Shown piece by piece: positions 1 through 10,900 of a DNA stretch of 64,000 nt. The notes beneath the pieces were generated by a model. It saw nothing but the letters and a program-made list of their open reading frames with translations. It made no database searches and was not told the origin of the DNA. A program made the translations under genes and the position numbers. Within the stretch, counting starts at the first letter, position 1. Each line of letters begins with the position of its first letter. Source of the stretch: Syngnathus acus (lineage: Eukaryota > Chordata > Actinopteri > Syngnathiformes > Syngnathidae); assembly GCF_901709675.1 (NCBI RefSeq), contig NC_051106.1, forward strand, positions 1,276,001 to 1,340,000. The letters are read 5' to 3'.

Positions 1-3000
1 GGTGCCCGTCAGCCCGCGGTCTATCCCGCAGCCCGTCGCCCGGCCACTGGCCCCCAAGAGCGCCGAGCTCAACTTTGTCCGGCCTAAGAAGCTGATCCGC
101 ACCTCGGCTGCCCAGGTGCCGGGCTACGCCGACATCCGCACTCTGGCCGAGGGCACCTGTCGCTATGACCTCAACGAGCAAGACTCCGCCTGGCTGCGGC
201 TTGCCAACCGCGAGTTTGCCAACCTGGGTGAGTGCCGATATTTTGTTTCCGGCCTGATTTTGATGTGGCTGGCGCTAAGCTCTTCCATCGACGTCCCCGC
301 CGCAGCCCTCCCGCTGCTGGATGAGTTTGCCATGGAGCGCGCCCTGGAGGAGTTTGAGCGCAGTTGCCACGACAACATGACGCACGCCACCGAGACGCAG
401 GAGGGGCTTGGCATCGAGTACGACGAGGATGTGGTGTGCGACGTATGCCAGTCGCCCGATGGCGAGGACAACAACGAAATGGTGTTCTGCGACAAGTGCA
501 ACATCTGCGTTCATCAGGTTGGCACCAGCACGCTCGCCAAGGATTTCCGAGCTGTTGCTGACGGGATCCAAATTTGAGCTCTCTCTTCACTCATGAGTTC
601 CTTTCTGTCCTACCACCGACTTTTTGATTTTGCTTCGTCGTCAGGCGTGCTACGGCATCCAGAAGGTCCCTAAGGGCAGCTGGCTGTGTCGGATCTGCGC
701 CCTGGGCATCGTGCCAAAGTGTCAGCTCTGCCCGAAGAAGGGTGGCGCCATGAAGCCCACCCGCAGCGGAACCAAGTGGGTCCACGTCAGCTGCGCCTTG
801 TGGATCCCGGAGGTGAGCCATCAGCTCGAGCGGGCGTGATCTCGCTGGCAGTTCAGGTTTTAACGCCGTTCGACGTTTCTGGCAGGTGAGCATCGGGAAC
901 CCGGAGAAGATGGAACCCATCACCAACGTGTCGCACATTCCTAGCAACAGGTGGGCGCTCAGCTGCTGCCTCTGCAAAGACAAAACGGGAGCCTGCATCC
1001 AGGTAGGTTCACTCGCTGCCCTCGTCTTGATATCCGCGCTTTGAGCTGCTTTGTGTGCCAACGGCAACCTCTGCCTTTCCTCCCGCCTGCAGTGCTCTGC
1101 CAAAAACTGCCGCATTGCCTTCCACGTGACGTGCGGCCTCCACGCTGCTCTAGAGATGACTACCATCCTCACCCAGGACGACGAAGTCAAGTTCAAGTCC
1201 TTCTGTCCCAAGCATTCGGGCCTGGAGGGCAACGACTTCAGGGAGAGGGAATCTGGCGCCGAAGGGGAGCCGGAGGAGGCTGTCGCGAGCAAGAAGGGCA
1301 AACGGCGGCGGAGGGTGAGAGGGGCCGAGGAAGAGGACCTCGCCCGCCCCTCTGCCTCCTCGCCGTCGTCTTTGTGTCTCGTCCGCCAACATGACCCACA
1401 GGATAAGCGCGTCAACCTCCGTAAGATGAAGCTGCAAGAGATGGAGGAGGTCTTCTACCAGTTTGTAGACGCCGAGGTGGTGGCTCGCCACCTCAAGATG
1501 GCGCCCGAGACGGTGGACTTCCTCTACCAGTACTGGAAGCTGAAGCGCAAAGCCAACTTCAACCAGCCGCTGCTCACACCCAAAAAGGACGAGGAGGACA
1601 GCCTGGCCCGACGTGAGCAGGAGGTGCTGCTGAGACGCCTGCAGCTCTTCACGCATCTCCGCCAAGATCTGGAGAGGGTAGGTGACCGCAAAAACGGGTT
1701 GGGGGAAAGCTCAACGAAGAGGGGAAGGAGGCTATAACCGCAAGAGAGGCTAGAAAAGCGAGGGCGCTCCCTTTGTAAAGGAGGGTGAAAGGCAATGGTG
1801 GCCTTTGTGAGCCTTGAGGATGAGTCTACACCTTTGGGAAGGCCAGCTGACATGGCAGCAACAAAAACTCCTCCAGAAGAAGGTTTTCATCTAATGGAGT
1901 GGGTGGTGAAAAGGGGCCTCTAAAAAGGATGTGGGTCCTCTGAAGAGAGATCCCATTTCTACTGGAGTACAGGTGACGACTGGCAATGGTAGTGGTCCAC
2001 TTGGGGGAAGGTTGATGATCATTGATAATGCTCCTAGATTAAAACTGGAGTGTAGTCAATCTTCAGAAAAGATAGCTAAAGTGTCTGCTCGTCTTCCGTG
2101 GCATTTGACTTGAGCCGCTGGTGCCGCCCTCAGGTCCGCAACCTAACCTACATGGTGACCCGGCGGGAGAAGATGAAGCGGTCCTTGTGGCGAGTTCAGG
2201 AGCAGATCTTCCAGCACCAAGTCCAGCTCATAGACCAAGAGCTGCTCTCTGGTAAGACCACCACTGAGTGGAGCTGTAAATCTTTAGTGATTGAATCTTT
2301 TTAAATTGAGTGGAGTTGTAAATCTTTAGTGACTGAATCTTTTTAAATTGTAAATCTAAAATCTGCGATTGGCTGGAAATTAGTCTACCCAAATTTAACT
2401 CCAGTACACCCGCAACCCTCTGGAGAATAAAACGGTTCAGATAATGGATGGCTAAATGGTAAATTGCAAAGTTGCCTTGATTTCAATGCGTGTAGTTGTA
2501 CTAAGCCTTTGCACAACCCACAAACCGAACGCTTTTCCCACCATTTTGTCCTCAGGAAATTCAGCCGGCAACCTGCAACGACTTTTTTCTGAGGAGCACC
2601 TAAACTCTGGCGGGTGCCGCACTCGGACCTCTTGGAGCCACTCGGCACACAAGACCAAACGGGACAAGGGTAAATCACGTGACAGGAAAGGACTCTCCGA
2701 ATCGCTGCCACTTTCCAAGGACGACCCCGACACCTCTGAGGCCAAATCCAAAGATTCTGATGCAGAACCCCGACTCTCTAACACCCCGAACGATGACCTC
2801 GTTCTTCGGCACGCAAAGTCCCCAAAGCAGGAGCCCACCTCTCAGGAAAGTATCAGCGTGAAACTGCATAGGAAAACCGTCCGTAGGGAAACCCCCGGGC
2901 CCGAGCGACGAAAAGAAAAACAACCAGAGCACGAGGACCGCAAGAGGAAGCGGTGGACTGAAGTTTCTGAGACTTCCACCGGATCCCAGAAAGTCCGGTT

Positions 3001-3433
3001 GGGCTCTAAACATCTGGATAAAACCGTCTCCATCCGGCTGGTGGACATCAGGTCATCAGACTCGGAGAAAATCAGAAAAAACGCTGCAAATGTGGATGTC
3101 ATCAACCACACTAAGATCAAAGATGTGGATGTGCCCTATGTCTCCAACGGGTCCCTGAAAGGTTGGGGGAAGTTTCGGATCCCCAAGCGGAACGACAAGA
3201 TGGAGCCGGAGCAGCGCAAAGAGTTGCTCCGGCCGCTCACCAACACGCCGGCGCCCGGGCCCCAGCACCCCCGGACCAGGCTCCGCACGGGGGCCGAGAA
3301 CGAGGATGCCAGCAGCCCCGAGGTGCTGGAGCCCTGCTTAAAGCGCTGCCACTCGCACCAGCTGAGGGGCGACGCCTCCCTCGGGCGGCGCTACGGCTCA
3401 AACATAATCCGGCGCGGCGTCCTCGCGTCCTGA
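1..3433 (+). CDS. jade1: JADE1-like PHD-finger protein, 5'-truncated by the window edge
   Basis: JADE1 is a nuclear scaffold of the HBO1-ING-EAF6 complex that acetylates histone H4. Coding exons read as 2-227 (incomplete), 306-517, 645-812, 886-1002, 1093-1314, 1402-1677, 2134-2251 and 2556-3433; all junctions keep frame and give 738 codons plus stop. The visible protein starts in the conserved segment before the PHD fingers ([14 protein letters not shown]), then has PHD1 at about residues 112-160 ([26 protein letters not shown]) and an extended PHD/zinc-knuckle module at about 165-285 ([25 protein letters not shown]). A basic tail ends in [10 protein letters not shown] recall IIRRSILAS for human JADE1, while JADE2 and JADE3 end differently. 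The linker ([25 protein letters not shown]) also fits JADE1 best. About 100 N-terminal residues lie outside. Family certain; paralogue likely. Confidence 0.9.
2264..2350. repeat. tandem duplication in the last jade1 intron
   Basis: Two adjacent copies of a unit of roughly 45 bases, each containing GTAAATCTTTAGTG and ending TTTTTAAATT, differ at only a few positions. They lie just after the donor of the exon ending at 2251 and look like a recent small duplication. Confidence 0.8.
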
Positions 3434-4197
3434 TCCCAAAGAGGAAAAAGCAAATAATTGCTCCCTTTTTATTTTTCTGGACAAAACCCACAAAATGTCT
3501 GAGGAAAGCTGATATTTATTTTTTACGTGTGACAAACTGGGAAATTTTTTACTTTATTTTGAGACAAACCCCCCCCCCCCCCCCTTTTCTTTTTTTTTTT
3601 GGTGTGTCTTGAAAGTTAAAAAAGTAGTGGGAAATGTCCATGGTGTTTCCAAAACCTTCTTGGAATGTTAAGCTGGAGAAATTTGGAAATATTCTAAATT
3701 GGAAAATTTCCATGGGAATTCATTGTTTTGAGTCTAAATTTCTGTTAAGGTGTTTCCAAAACCTTCTTGGAATGTTAATGTTAAGCTGGAGAAGTTTGGA
3801 AACATTTCCATGGGAATTCATTGTGTTTTGAGTCTAAATTTCTGTTAACTCCCATGGAAACGTTCCATGGTTGCAAAAAGTTTGCAACCCTTGTGAAAGT
3901 GTTACCAAGTATTTTGCACAATGCAGGAAGCGACAGCGGCCTTTTTACAATTGGCATTTAAGAGGAGTTGACAGTGACGTTCGCCAATAGCACGAGTGTC
4001 ATTGAACGAGCGCCTGCGCCACGTGCCTCACTTATTTCAAGCGTTTGCACTACAGTGGGCTGGCCAGAGTTATTTTTACACTGAAGAAGAAAAAAAAACC
4101 TTAAATATATATATTTTCTATCCTAGGCCGCTGCTGTACTACTGTTATGCAAAAGGTTTAATTATTTTGACTGTCTTTAGTATGAAAGACAAATAAA
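3434..4197 (+). other. jade1: jade1 3' untranslated region with poly(A) signal
   Basis: AT-rich sequence follows the stop at 3431-3433 and no coding frame continues. A C-run followed by a T-run lies at about 3570-3600. Two diverged direct copies of a unit of about 100 bases follow, at about 3640-3747 and 3750-3848. A canonical AATAAA at 4192-4197 is the most likely poly(A) signal, so the transcript probably ends near 4215. The end is inferred from the signal only. Confidence 0.6.
3640..3848. repeat. direct duplication in jade1 3' UTR
   Basis: The unit begins GGTGTTTCCAAAACCTTC and ends near CTAAATTTCTGTTAA. It occurs twice in the same orientation, with small indels between copies, and contains the palindrome-rich segment TTTCCATGGGAATTC. 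It adds about 100 bases to the 3' UTR. Confidence 0.8.
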
Positions 4198-4584
4198 AAT
4201 CTCTGGAGGAATGTTTGTGGCATTCTTGGGTTTATTTGAGTTAGGAAAAACATCTCAAGCATTAATCCTTTCTTAGTGATGTGCGGCATAAAACATGAAC
4301 TTTTTCTTTTTTTTAGTGTAGTTTCATTTGGAACATGGTGGAACTGAAGATCATTTATGGAACTTAGTGCGTGCGGGTATGTCACTAACGTATGTATTTA
4401 GAACAAGTTATTGTTTTTACTTGTGTGTGTTGTGTGAATGTCACAATTCTCTCATAGGAACCTTAAGGTAGCTCGTACTAATTCCAAACTTCTTCCTAAA
4501 GTGCAACTTGACAAGATGATCCCCTTAACTTGGGTTATCTTGTGCATTTTTTTTTGCATGTCTCACATTGTTTTTCAGTGTTAC
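4198..4584. other. short intergenic spacer
   Basis: AT-rich sequence between the jade1 poly(A) signal and the first transposon. I see no coding frame, RNA gene or repeat with recognisable ends. Confidence 0.5.
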
Positions 4585-5341
4585 TACCGTAATTTTCGGA
4601 CTATAAGTCGTGTTTTTTTCCATAGTTTGGGTGGGTGGGGGGGGGGGGCGACTTATAATAAGGAGCGACTAGTGTTTCTTTTTTAAAAATATTCCAAAAA
4701 AAAAGTGAAACCGCGATAAACGAACCGCGATGTAGCAAGGGATTACTGTAATTTGAATTTCAAGTGACGTCAGCAGCGCGGCGGTTGTTTACAAAAAGGA
4801 CAAAGATTGATCACGGGATGACGAAGGGCCCCACGTACTACCGGCATCATTAGCGGCTTTGTTTCTAAGTGACACGGAGGACGAAGAGTTTGAAGGATTT
4901 AAGGATTTGGAGTGACACAGAAGGTTTGAAAAACTATTATGGCTTTTACGCACGCCCGGTCCTACTCTACGGAGCTCTCTTTCACCTCCGTGGATGGATG
5001 TCGAGGGCCGGCGCTCGGCCGGGTGGCTGTCCGGGGACGGTGGATGGGGCTCGGTCATGGCTTTTACGCACGCCCGGTCCTATTCTATGGATCTCTCTTC
5101 CACCTCCATGGCTGGAAGTCCACGCCGCCACACGCCTGGAAGTTTGTTTTGTTAAATAAAGAGCCATTTACCAAACCCACGGCTTTCCTTGTACTTTGTT
5201 AACGCTACAGTCTAGTTATATACTAGATCTGTGGAATAACGACGAGGCTGACGTCAGGGCGCACGCGCGGCGTTGTTGACAAAGGACGAGGAATTTGATT
5301 GATGGATTTAATGATTTAGAGTGCACAGATGGTTTGATAAT

Positions 5342-5703
5342 CCATCCATCCATCCATTTTCTGAACCGCTTAGTCCCCACGGGGGTCGCGGGAGTGCTGG
5401 AGCCTATCCCAGCCGTCATCGGGCAGTAGGCGGGGGACACCCTGAACCGGTTGCCAGCCAATCGCAGGGCACACAGAGACAAAACCATTTGCACTCACAC
5501 TCACACCTAGGGACAATTTGGAGTCTTCAATCGGCCTACCAAGCATGTTTTTGGGATGTGGGAGGAAACCGGAGTGCCCGGAGAAAACCCACGCGGTCCC
5601 GGGGAGAACATGCAAACTCCACACAGGGAGGGCCGGAGGTGGAATCGAACCCGCACCCTCCTAACTGAGGCGGACGTGCTACCCAGTGCCCCACCGAGCC
5701 GCC
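5342..5703 (-). mobile_element. tRNA-derived SINE (DANA/Mermaid-like)
   Basis: On the minus strand the element begins GGCGGCTCGGTGGGGCA, with an A-box-like and a B-box-like segment (GGGTTCGATTCC) near its head. It continues with the GTGTGGAGTTTGCATGTTCT core typical of fish DANA/Mermaid SINEs and ends in a short (ATGG)n tail. Perfect 12-base direct repeats TGGTTTGATAAT at 5330-5341 and 5704-5715 are the target-site duplication, which proves retroposition into the surrounding transposon. Confidence 0.85.
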
Positions 5704-5981
5704 TGGTTTGATAATATTATTGCTTATATCATAGTTATTTGATATCTAATTTATCGTTATATGGGCCTGTGGAATATTTTGAAGTGTAAGCGCCGTCAGC
5801 GGCGCGCACCCATTATTGACAAAGGACGATCGATGGATTTAATGAATTGGAGTGACACAGATGGTTTTATAAACGTGTTATTTATGTAATAGTTTTTTTT
5901 AATAACTCTGAATGTTACGTCAGGCCCGTTCTCAGCTCTTTGTTTGTGTTTGTCACGTTAGCATACCTATCGTTTAGCCCA

Positions 5982-6077
5982 GGGGTCTCAAACTCCAGTC
6001 CTCGGGGGCCGTATTCCTACATGTTTTCCAAGTTTCCCTCGTTAAACACACCTGAGGACTGGAGTTTGAGACCCCTG
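5982..6077. mobile_element. miniature hAT element (96 bp) with 8-bp target duplication
   Basis: The near-perfect inverted repeats CAGGGGTCTCAAACTCCAG and CTGGAGTTTGAGACCCCTG are separated by a short spacer. They are flanked by the identical 8-mers GTTTAGCC at 5974-5981 and 6078-6085. An 8-bp duplication and CAGGGG-type ends are hAT hallmarks. No coding capacity. Confidence 0.9.
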
Positions 6078-6278
6078 GTTTAGCCTGTTGTTGCTCGTTC
6101 ATGTCTGTTCTTCTTGGTGTTGGATTTTGTCGAATAAATTGCCCCCCAAAATGCGACTTATACTCCGGCGCGACTTATATGTTTTTTTTTCACTTTTTTG
6201 GGCATTTTATGGCCGATGCGACTTGTACTCCGAGCGACTTTTAGTCCGAAAATTACGGTAAATTCATTTGACAACATA

Positions 6279-7162
6279 CCGTTTTTTTCCATGTATAATG
6301 CGCCCCCATGTATAATACGCACCCTAAAAATGGCATGTCGATGCTGGAAAAAAGCCTGTCCCCATGTATAATACGCACCCAAATTTTGACTTTTTTTTTT
6401 TTTTTTTTTTTAAAGTCCCAATGATCGTCACACGCATCTGGGTGTGGTGAAATTTGTCCTCTGCATTTGACCCATCCCCGTGTGATTTTGATCCATCCCC
6501 TGGGGGAGAGGGGAGCAGTGAGCAGCAGCGGCGCCGCGCTCGGAAATCATTTGGTGATCTAACCCCCCAATTCCAACCCTTAATGCTGAGTGCCAAGCAG
6601 GGAGGCAATGGGTCCCATTTTTATAGTCTTTGGTTACTTAAGTCCGTAAACGTAAAATTATTTCAGAAAAAAGATCATCTTTGGGAACAACCGGATGTTA
6701 TTCTGCCGGTCAGTATCACTGCGCATGTAGTAGCAAACTCGATAGCGAAGAAATATGTGAGACTCTCAACGGGATCACCAATATTTGAGTGATGTTCCAG
6801 TTATTTATCACAATTATTTATTATTATAATAATAATATATATAATATATATAATAATTATTTATTATTTACAATTGTCATGGTGATCTTTCTGGTGATTT
6901 CTTAACGAGGCTGGATGTATTTTTTTTGTTGGCTTTGATTTCTCCGACTGCCCAGAAAGGCACCACCGCGATCAGTTAGGTTAAAATGAAAAGAGAGGAA
7001 AGTGACGTTGTAAAGAACCATCCGTGACAAGATTTTCTTCAAAAATTGTTGTACCATGATTTTCTTAAAAAAAAAAAAAATTGTACCCATGTATAATGCG
7101 CACCCCAGATTTTAGGACAATAAATTAGTTACATTTTGCGCATTACACATGGAAAAAAACGG
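6279..7162 (+). mobile_element. TA-flanked TIR element, copy A, carrying an old SINE
   Basis: Ends CCGTTTTTTTCC and GGAAAAAAACGG are inverted repeats flanked by TA. Subterminal ATGTATAAT(G/A)CGC motifs are repeated at both ends. The interior includes a SINE-derived segment at about 6410-6640 (the same family as 50190-50360), which is internally deleted in the other two copies at 41020 and 60326. No transposase frame is present. Confidence 0.85.
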
Positions 7163-7164
7163 TA

Positions 7165-7964
7165 TGTATGGATACGTTTGTACGTGTGTGTCTGTAAATA
7201 TATTACCATGTTTGTTAGTATTTTCTCATGCAACATGAGCTGTAGCACACAAAAATTGACAGAATGATAGGAGAAAAAAAACTTGATATATTTACAATAG
7301 AAGGCATCACTATGGGCACTTATACAGTATGTACATATTAGTTTGTGGTTTAGGAGGGACAGTAGTTAAAAGCCAGTTAAACCAGTTAAATGGTGCTCAC
7401 AACGATCCACTACATATGTTCAACAGTCTTTCCAGGGCTCAACGTACATTCAAGCAGTGAGTCCTTGAGAGCTGACTTTTGCCACCTTTTTATCCTTTTT
7501 TTAATGAGACTAAAAACTAGAAGTTAGGATCCAACTGAAGAGTACAAAATGTGCTTGGAGCGCTCTAACGACTCAGTAGTGTTTGTCACAGATTCACAGG
7601 GAAGCCCTGCCTCACCCCTCCCCCAACACTATCATTATTACCACCTTATGTTGGGCATTATCACCAAAAAAAAAGTATGAAGGACACTACTGGACTAAGC
7701 ACAGTACAAGGTAGTCTCATTTCTGTCATATGCACATATTTACTATGTATTCTCTATATATTAAAAAGTAAAAAAAGAAAGAAGGGGACTCAAGTATGAA
7801 AGCCTCGACTTGATGTTTAAAAAAATGCAGTTTGGCAAAAACAAATCAGACCAGGAAGTGGATAGCTCAGTGCAAGAAAAAGAAAAACCTGAAAAAGCGC
7901 AATCGGTGAGCTTGTTCCCTGATGACCAAGATTGAACTTTTTGTGTTTGGTTTCTTTCTACTTT
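7165..7964 (-). other. nsd2: probable nsd2 3' untranslated region
   Basis: Unique AT-rich sequence lies immediately downstream (minus strand) of the nsd2 stop. No canonical AATAAA is seen on the minus strand. A variant ATTAAA near 7500 is the best candidate signal, so the UTR end is uncertain. Confidence 0.4.
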
Positions 7965-10900
7965 TTAAGCTTCGGCCGTTTTCCTCTTGGCGTTCTTGAC
8001 CGGGGTTTTCCTTGGGCCATTGGGACAGGCGATGGCAGGAACGGCAGCGAGGGCGACGTCCTGCTGCTCATCGTGCTCCAGGCAGCACAGCTGGCCCGTG
8101 GGCGGCCAGGCACGCAGTGCTCCCTCCTGGTGGGCCTTGCAGAAGGAGTTGGGACACAGTTGGCAGAAGGCATGGGAGTTCTTGCCGCAGACGTCGCAGT
8201 GGTGCCACGGGCAGTCCCAGCGACCTGACAGCAAACAGGAAACGTTACTCCACACTTCACTCTGTAGCATCTCCTGGAAGGTTGCAAAAAAGGTTGTGCA
8301 CCTGGAACCAGTTTGACTGATGAGCACAAAATTGGGTGGATGTGTTGATCATAAAGCACACACAAAAAAGTCTCAGGTACCATGCCCAAAGTTAAACAGG
8401 AAGTTGATCATTTAGGTTTTAAGGCTAGAAATATACTTTGTTTTGATTTTTAATCACTGACCAAAGGGCCTCTTGGAGAGGTTGAGACAGGACAAGTGGA
8501 AGGCTTTGGTACAGGTCTTCTTGCCGCAGATGACCAGCTGGCCTCCGTCGCCGCAGCGGAAACACTCGTCGTCTGACTTCTTGCCCTCCGTCCGCCGCTT
8601 CCGGTACTTGCGCTTGGGCCTTTTGGCTTTGGGATCTGCCACCTGACCGCTGGAGTTCTGGCGACGGCAGGTAACGCAATAAAAAACGCTAGTACTTGTT
8701 GCAGCTTTGATTTGATTTTTTTACCTTGGGGCGATCTCCCAGGAAGCCACTGCAGTTGGGGGCGCCGCAGCGGCACGCCGTCTTTTCGTTGCCCAGACAG
8801 TCCAAATTGTAGTTGAACGTCAGCTCGGTGCCTACCGCGGCAAAACGAACACCAAAGCATCAGAGATTTGTGGAAAGGCCACATGAACCTTCGGAGCCTC
8901 CAAAGTGGCTTGTTGGTGTTTTGAAAAGAGTCGCTAAGTAGTCAATTGTTGTAGCGCTGTGGCAAAGTGTAAGGTTACCCGCCGGGATGTCGCAGATGGC
9001 AAACAGTCCCACGCGCGTGTCCCCGTTGACAGTCCATTTCTGCGTCTCACAGTTGGGCTGGCAGCTGTGGTTCATGAAGCGGGAGAAGTTGCCCTTGGGA
9101 CCGGCGTCGATGATTCGGTCCTGGGGGAGGGGGGAAAGGCAAAGACGTTGCCGGACGATGGGGCCGCGCCGCCGTGTTTGTGGTGTTGACGACTATGACA
9201 TTACAGTCCGCTCTTGTGTAACGTTCCCAACATGCCGACACCTCGTCATTTGTGTGGCTCCCGGCGGGAGGGCAGCCGCTGAGCGCACGGCGCCCGCCGG
9301 GGAGCAACGCTTTCACAACGCGCGCACCCACCTTGTCGATGGTGAGCATGTAGAAGTCGGTGATGTTGTTCTCGTGAGCGTGTTTGATCCTGGCCCGGCA
9401 TTCGTCCTCGTCGATCAGCTCTCCGACGTACTCGTTGACGAACTCGCCCTGGCGGGTGAACAGATGAAAGGCCACACTTGGAACCGTTCGGAGCCGTGAG
9501 CAAGTCGCAAATGACCGCTTGTGTTAGTTTTCCGCCAACAGGTTTGGTTTGCAGGACGGTGGCGGCGGACCTTCTTGACGTCACGCAGCGCCATCAGGCC
9601 CCAGCCCTTGCCGGGCGTCTTAATGATCTTGGTGTCTGGGTAGAGGCGCTTGCTGAAGTCCTGGTTGCAGCAGCGCTGGCCGCTGGGGCACACCTGCGGG
9701 TGGCACTCGTATTGCAGCATGCGGTTCAGGCACTCCGACTCAAAGCCGCATGGACGTTCCACCGAGGGCTTGCAGTTGCACTTGGGGATCTCCGACACGT
9801 CGGCCACGTACACCTGCACCTTGCCCACCGCCTTGTTGACCTGCAATAAAAAGAAAGGTAGGCTGCAAATAAGAGCTCTTCCAATTTGAAATGATTTTCC
9901 TCCTTCACTTTCTGAAAATGCAAAATGGCCATTTCTGTTCTCTAACCCACCTTGATGAATTTGTACGGGGGCGGCTTTCGATTTTTCTCCTGTGCTTCCT
10001 TGGCCTCTCGCTTCATCTTCATTTCCTTGAACCGAGATTCAGCCTCTAGCAGCGCTGAAGAGAGCAAAGCGGGCAAGGTAACGCTGCAAATCAGCTCTTT
10101 GCGTTGGGGCGGATGCTTGCCACGTGAGCCTTTACCCGTCTTGAAGACTTTGCCGATGCCGGTTTTCTGGTACTTGCTTCCTCGGTCGCCTTCCATGTAG
10201 GGGAACACGCGGCCCTGGTAAGTCCAGAAGTAGTCCTTGGAGCCAAAGAAGAAGACCGGGAACTCTCCGATTTGGTGGCGAAGGTGCTGGATGTTGGTGG
10301 GGACGTTGCGCGGGTGGTGAATCTCCGCTGGCCACCAACTGAAGGCGAACGACGTGAGAAAGGTGGCGATGGAAAAACGCTATGGCCATGCAGCGCTTAC
10401 CGGTAAGTTCCCAGTTTGACCCAGATGATGTCTCGGTATTTGGGCTTCTTGCCGGTGCGGCAGTCGTTGCAGAACCAGCTGCCGTCGGGCATGGCGATGT
10501 TCAGGCAGTCGGGGTGGAAGGCGGCGGGACACGACTCGCAGCACAGCAGCTGACCTCCTGCAAGGCATTGCAGCAGGCTTGCTTGGTTTTGGAAGAACTA
10601 CAAATCAGGCGAGAGTTGCATAATGTTTTTTTTTTTTTTTGGAAGGGGGGGGGTTTGATTGGGGTTTCAAAAGCGTCAGCTGTGGTTTTCTTTTTTGGTC
10701 ATAAGTCGGTGCCTTGTGAAACAAATGGCCTGAGTTCGCTAGCTAAATGCTAATACACAATGGGAAACACCATAGCGTGGCTACTTAATAGCATTGGTGC
10801 CGCAGTGTTTCCAGCATATTTGATATTGGGACATAAATGGTGACACAACACACGTAGACAGACAATCTAACAGTATGCAGGCATACAGTATTAAATTTAT

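Larger units (their letters stand above)
4587..6258. mobile_element. TA-flanked terminal-inverted-repeat DNA transposon, non-autonomous, 1.67 kb
   Basis: The left end CCGTAATTTTCGGACTA and right end TAGTCCGAAAATTACGG are exact inverted repeats, each flanked by TA, the target-site duplication of the Tc1/mariner/pogo group. No full transposase frame exists. A short frame near 4866 reads SDTEDEEFEGFKDLE then stop, resembling the acidic C-terminal tail of pogo/Tigger-type transposases. Related units recur near 5290 and 5825, so the interior looks built from about three diverged copies of one segment. A SINE and a small hAT MITE are inserted inside, so this element is older than both. A loose end of another mariner-type repeat (ending GGGATTACTGTA) sits at about 4707-4750. 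Confidence 0.8.

Noticed and set aside
163-1665. Minus-strand frames opposite jade1 exons
   Set aside because: Shadow frames without splice sites or recognisable domains.
5640-5703. tRNA-like A/B box segment
   Set aside because: Part of the DANA/Mermaid-like SINE with a 12-bp target duplication; not a tRNA gene.
9047-9849. Plus-strand frames opposite the SET exons
   Set aside because: GC-rich shadows of conserved minus-strand NSD2 coding sequence.
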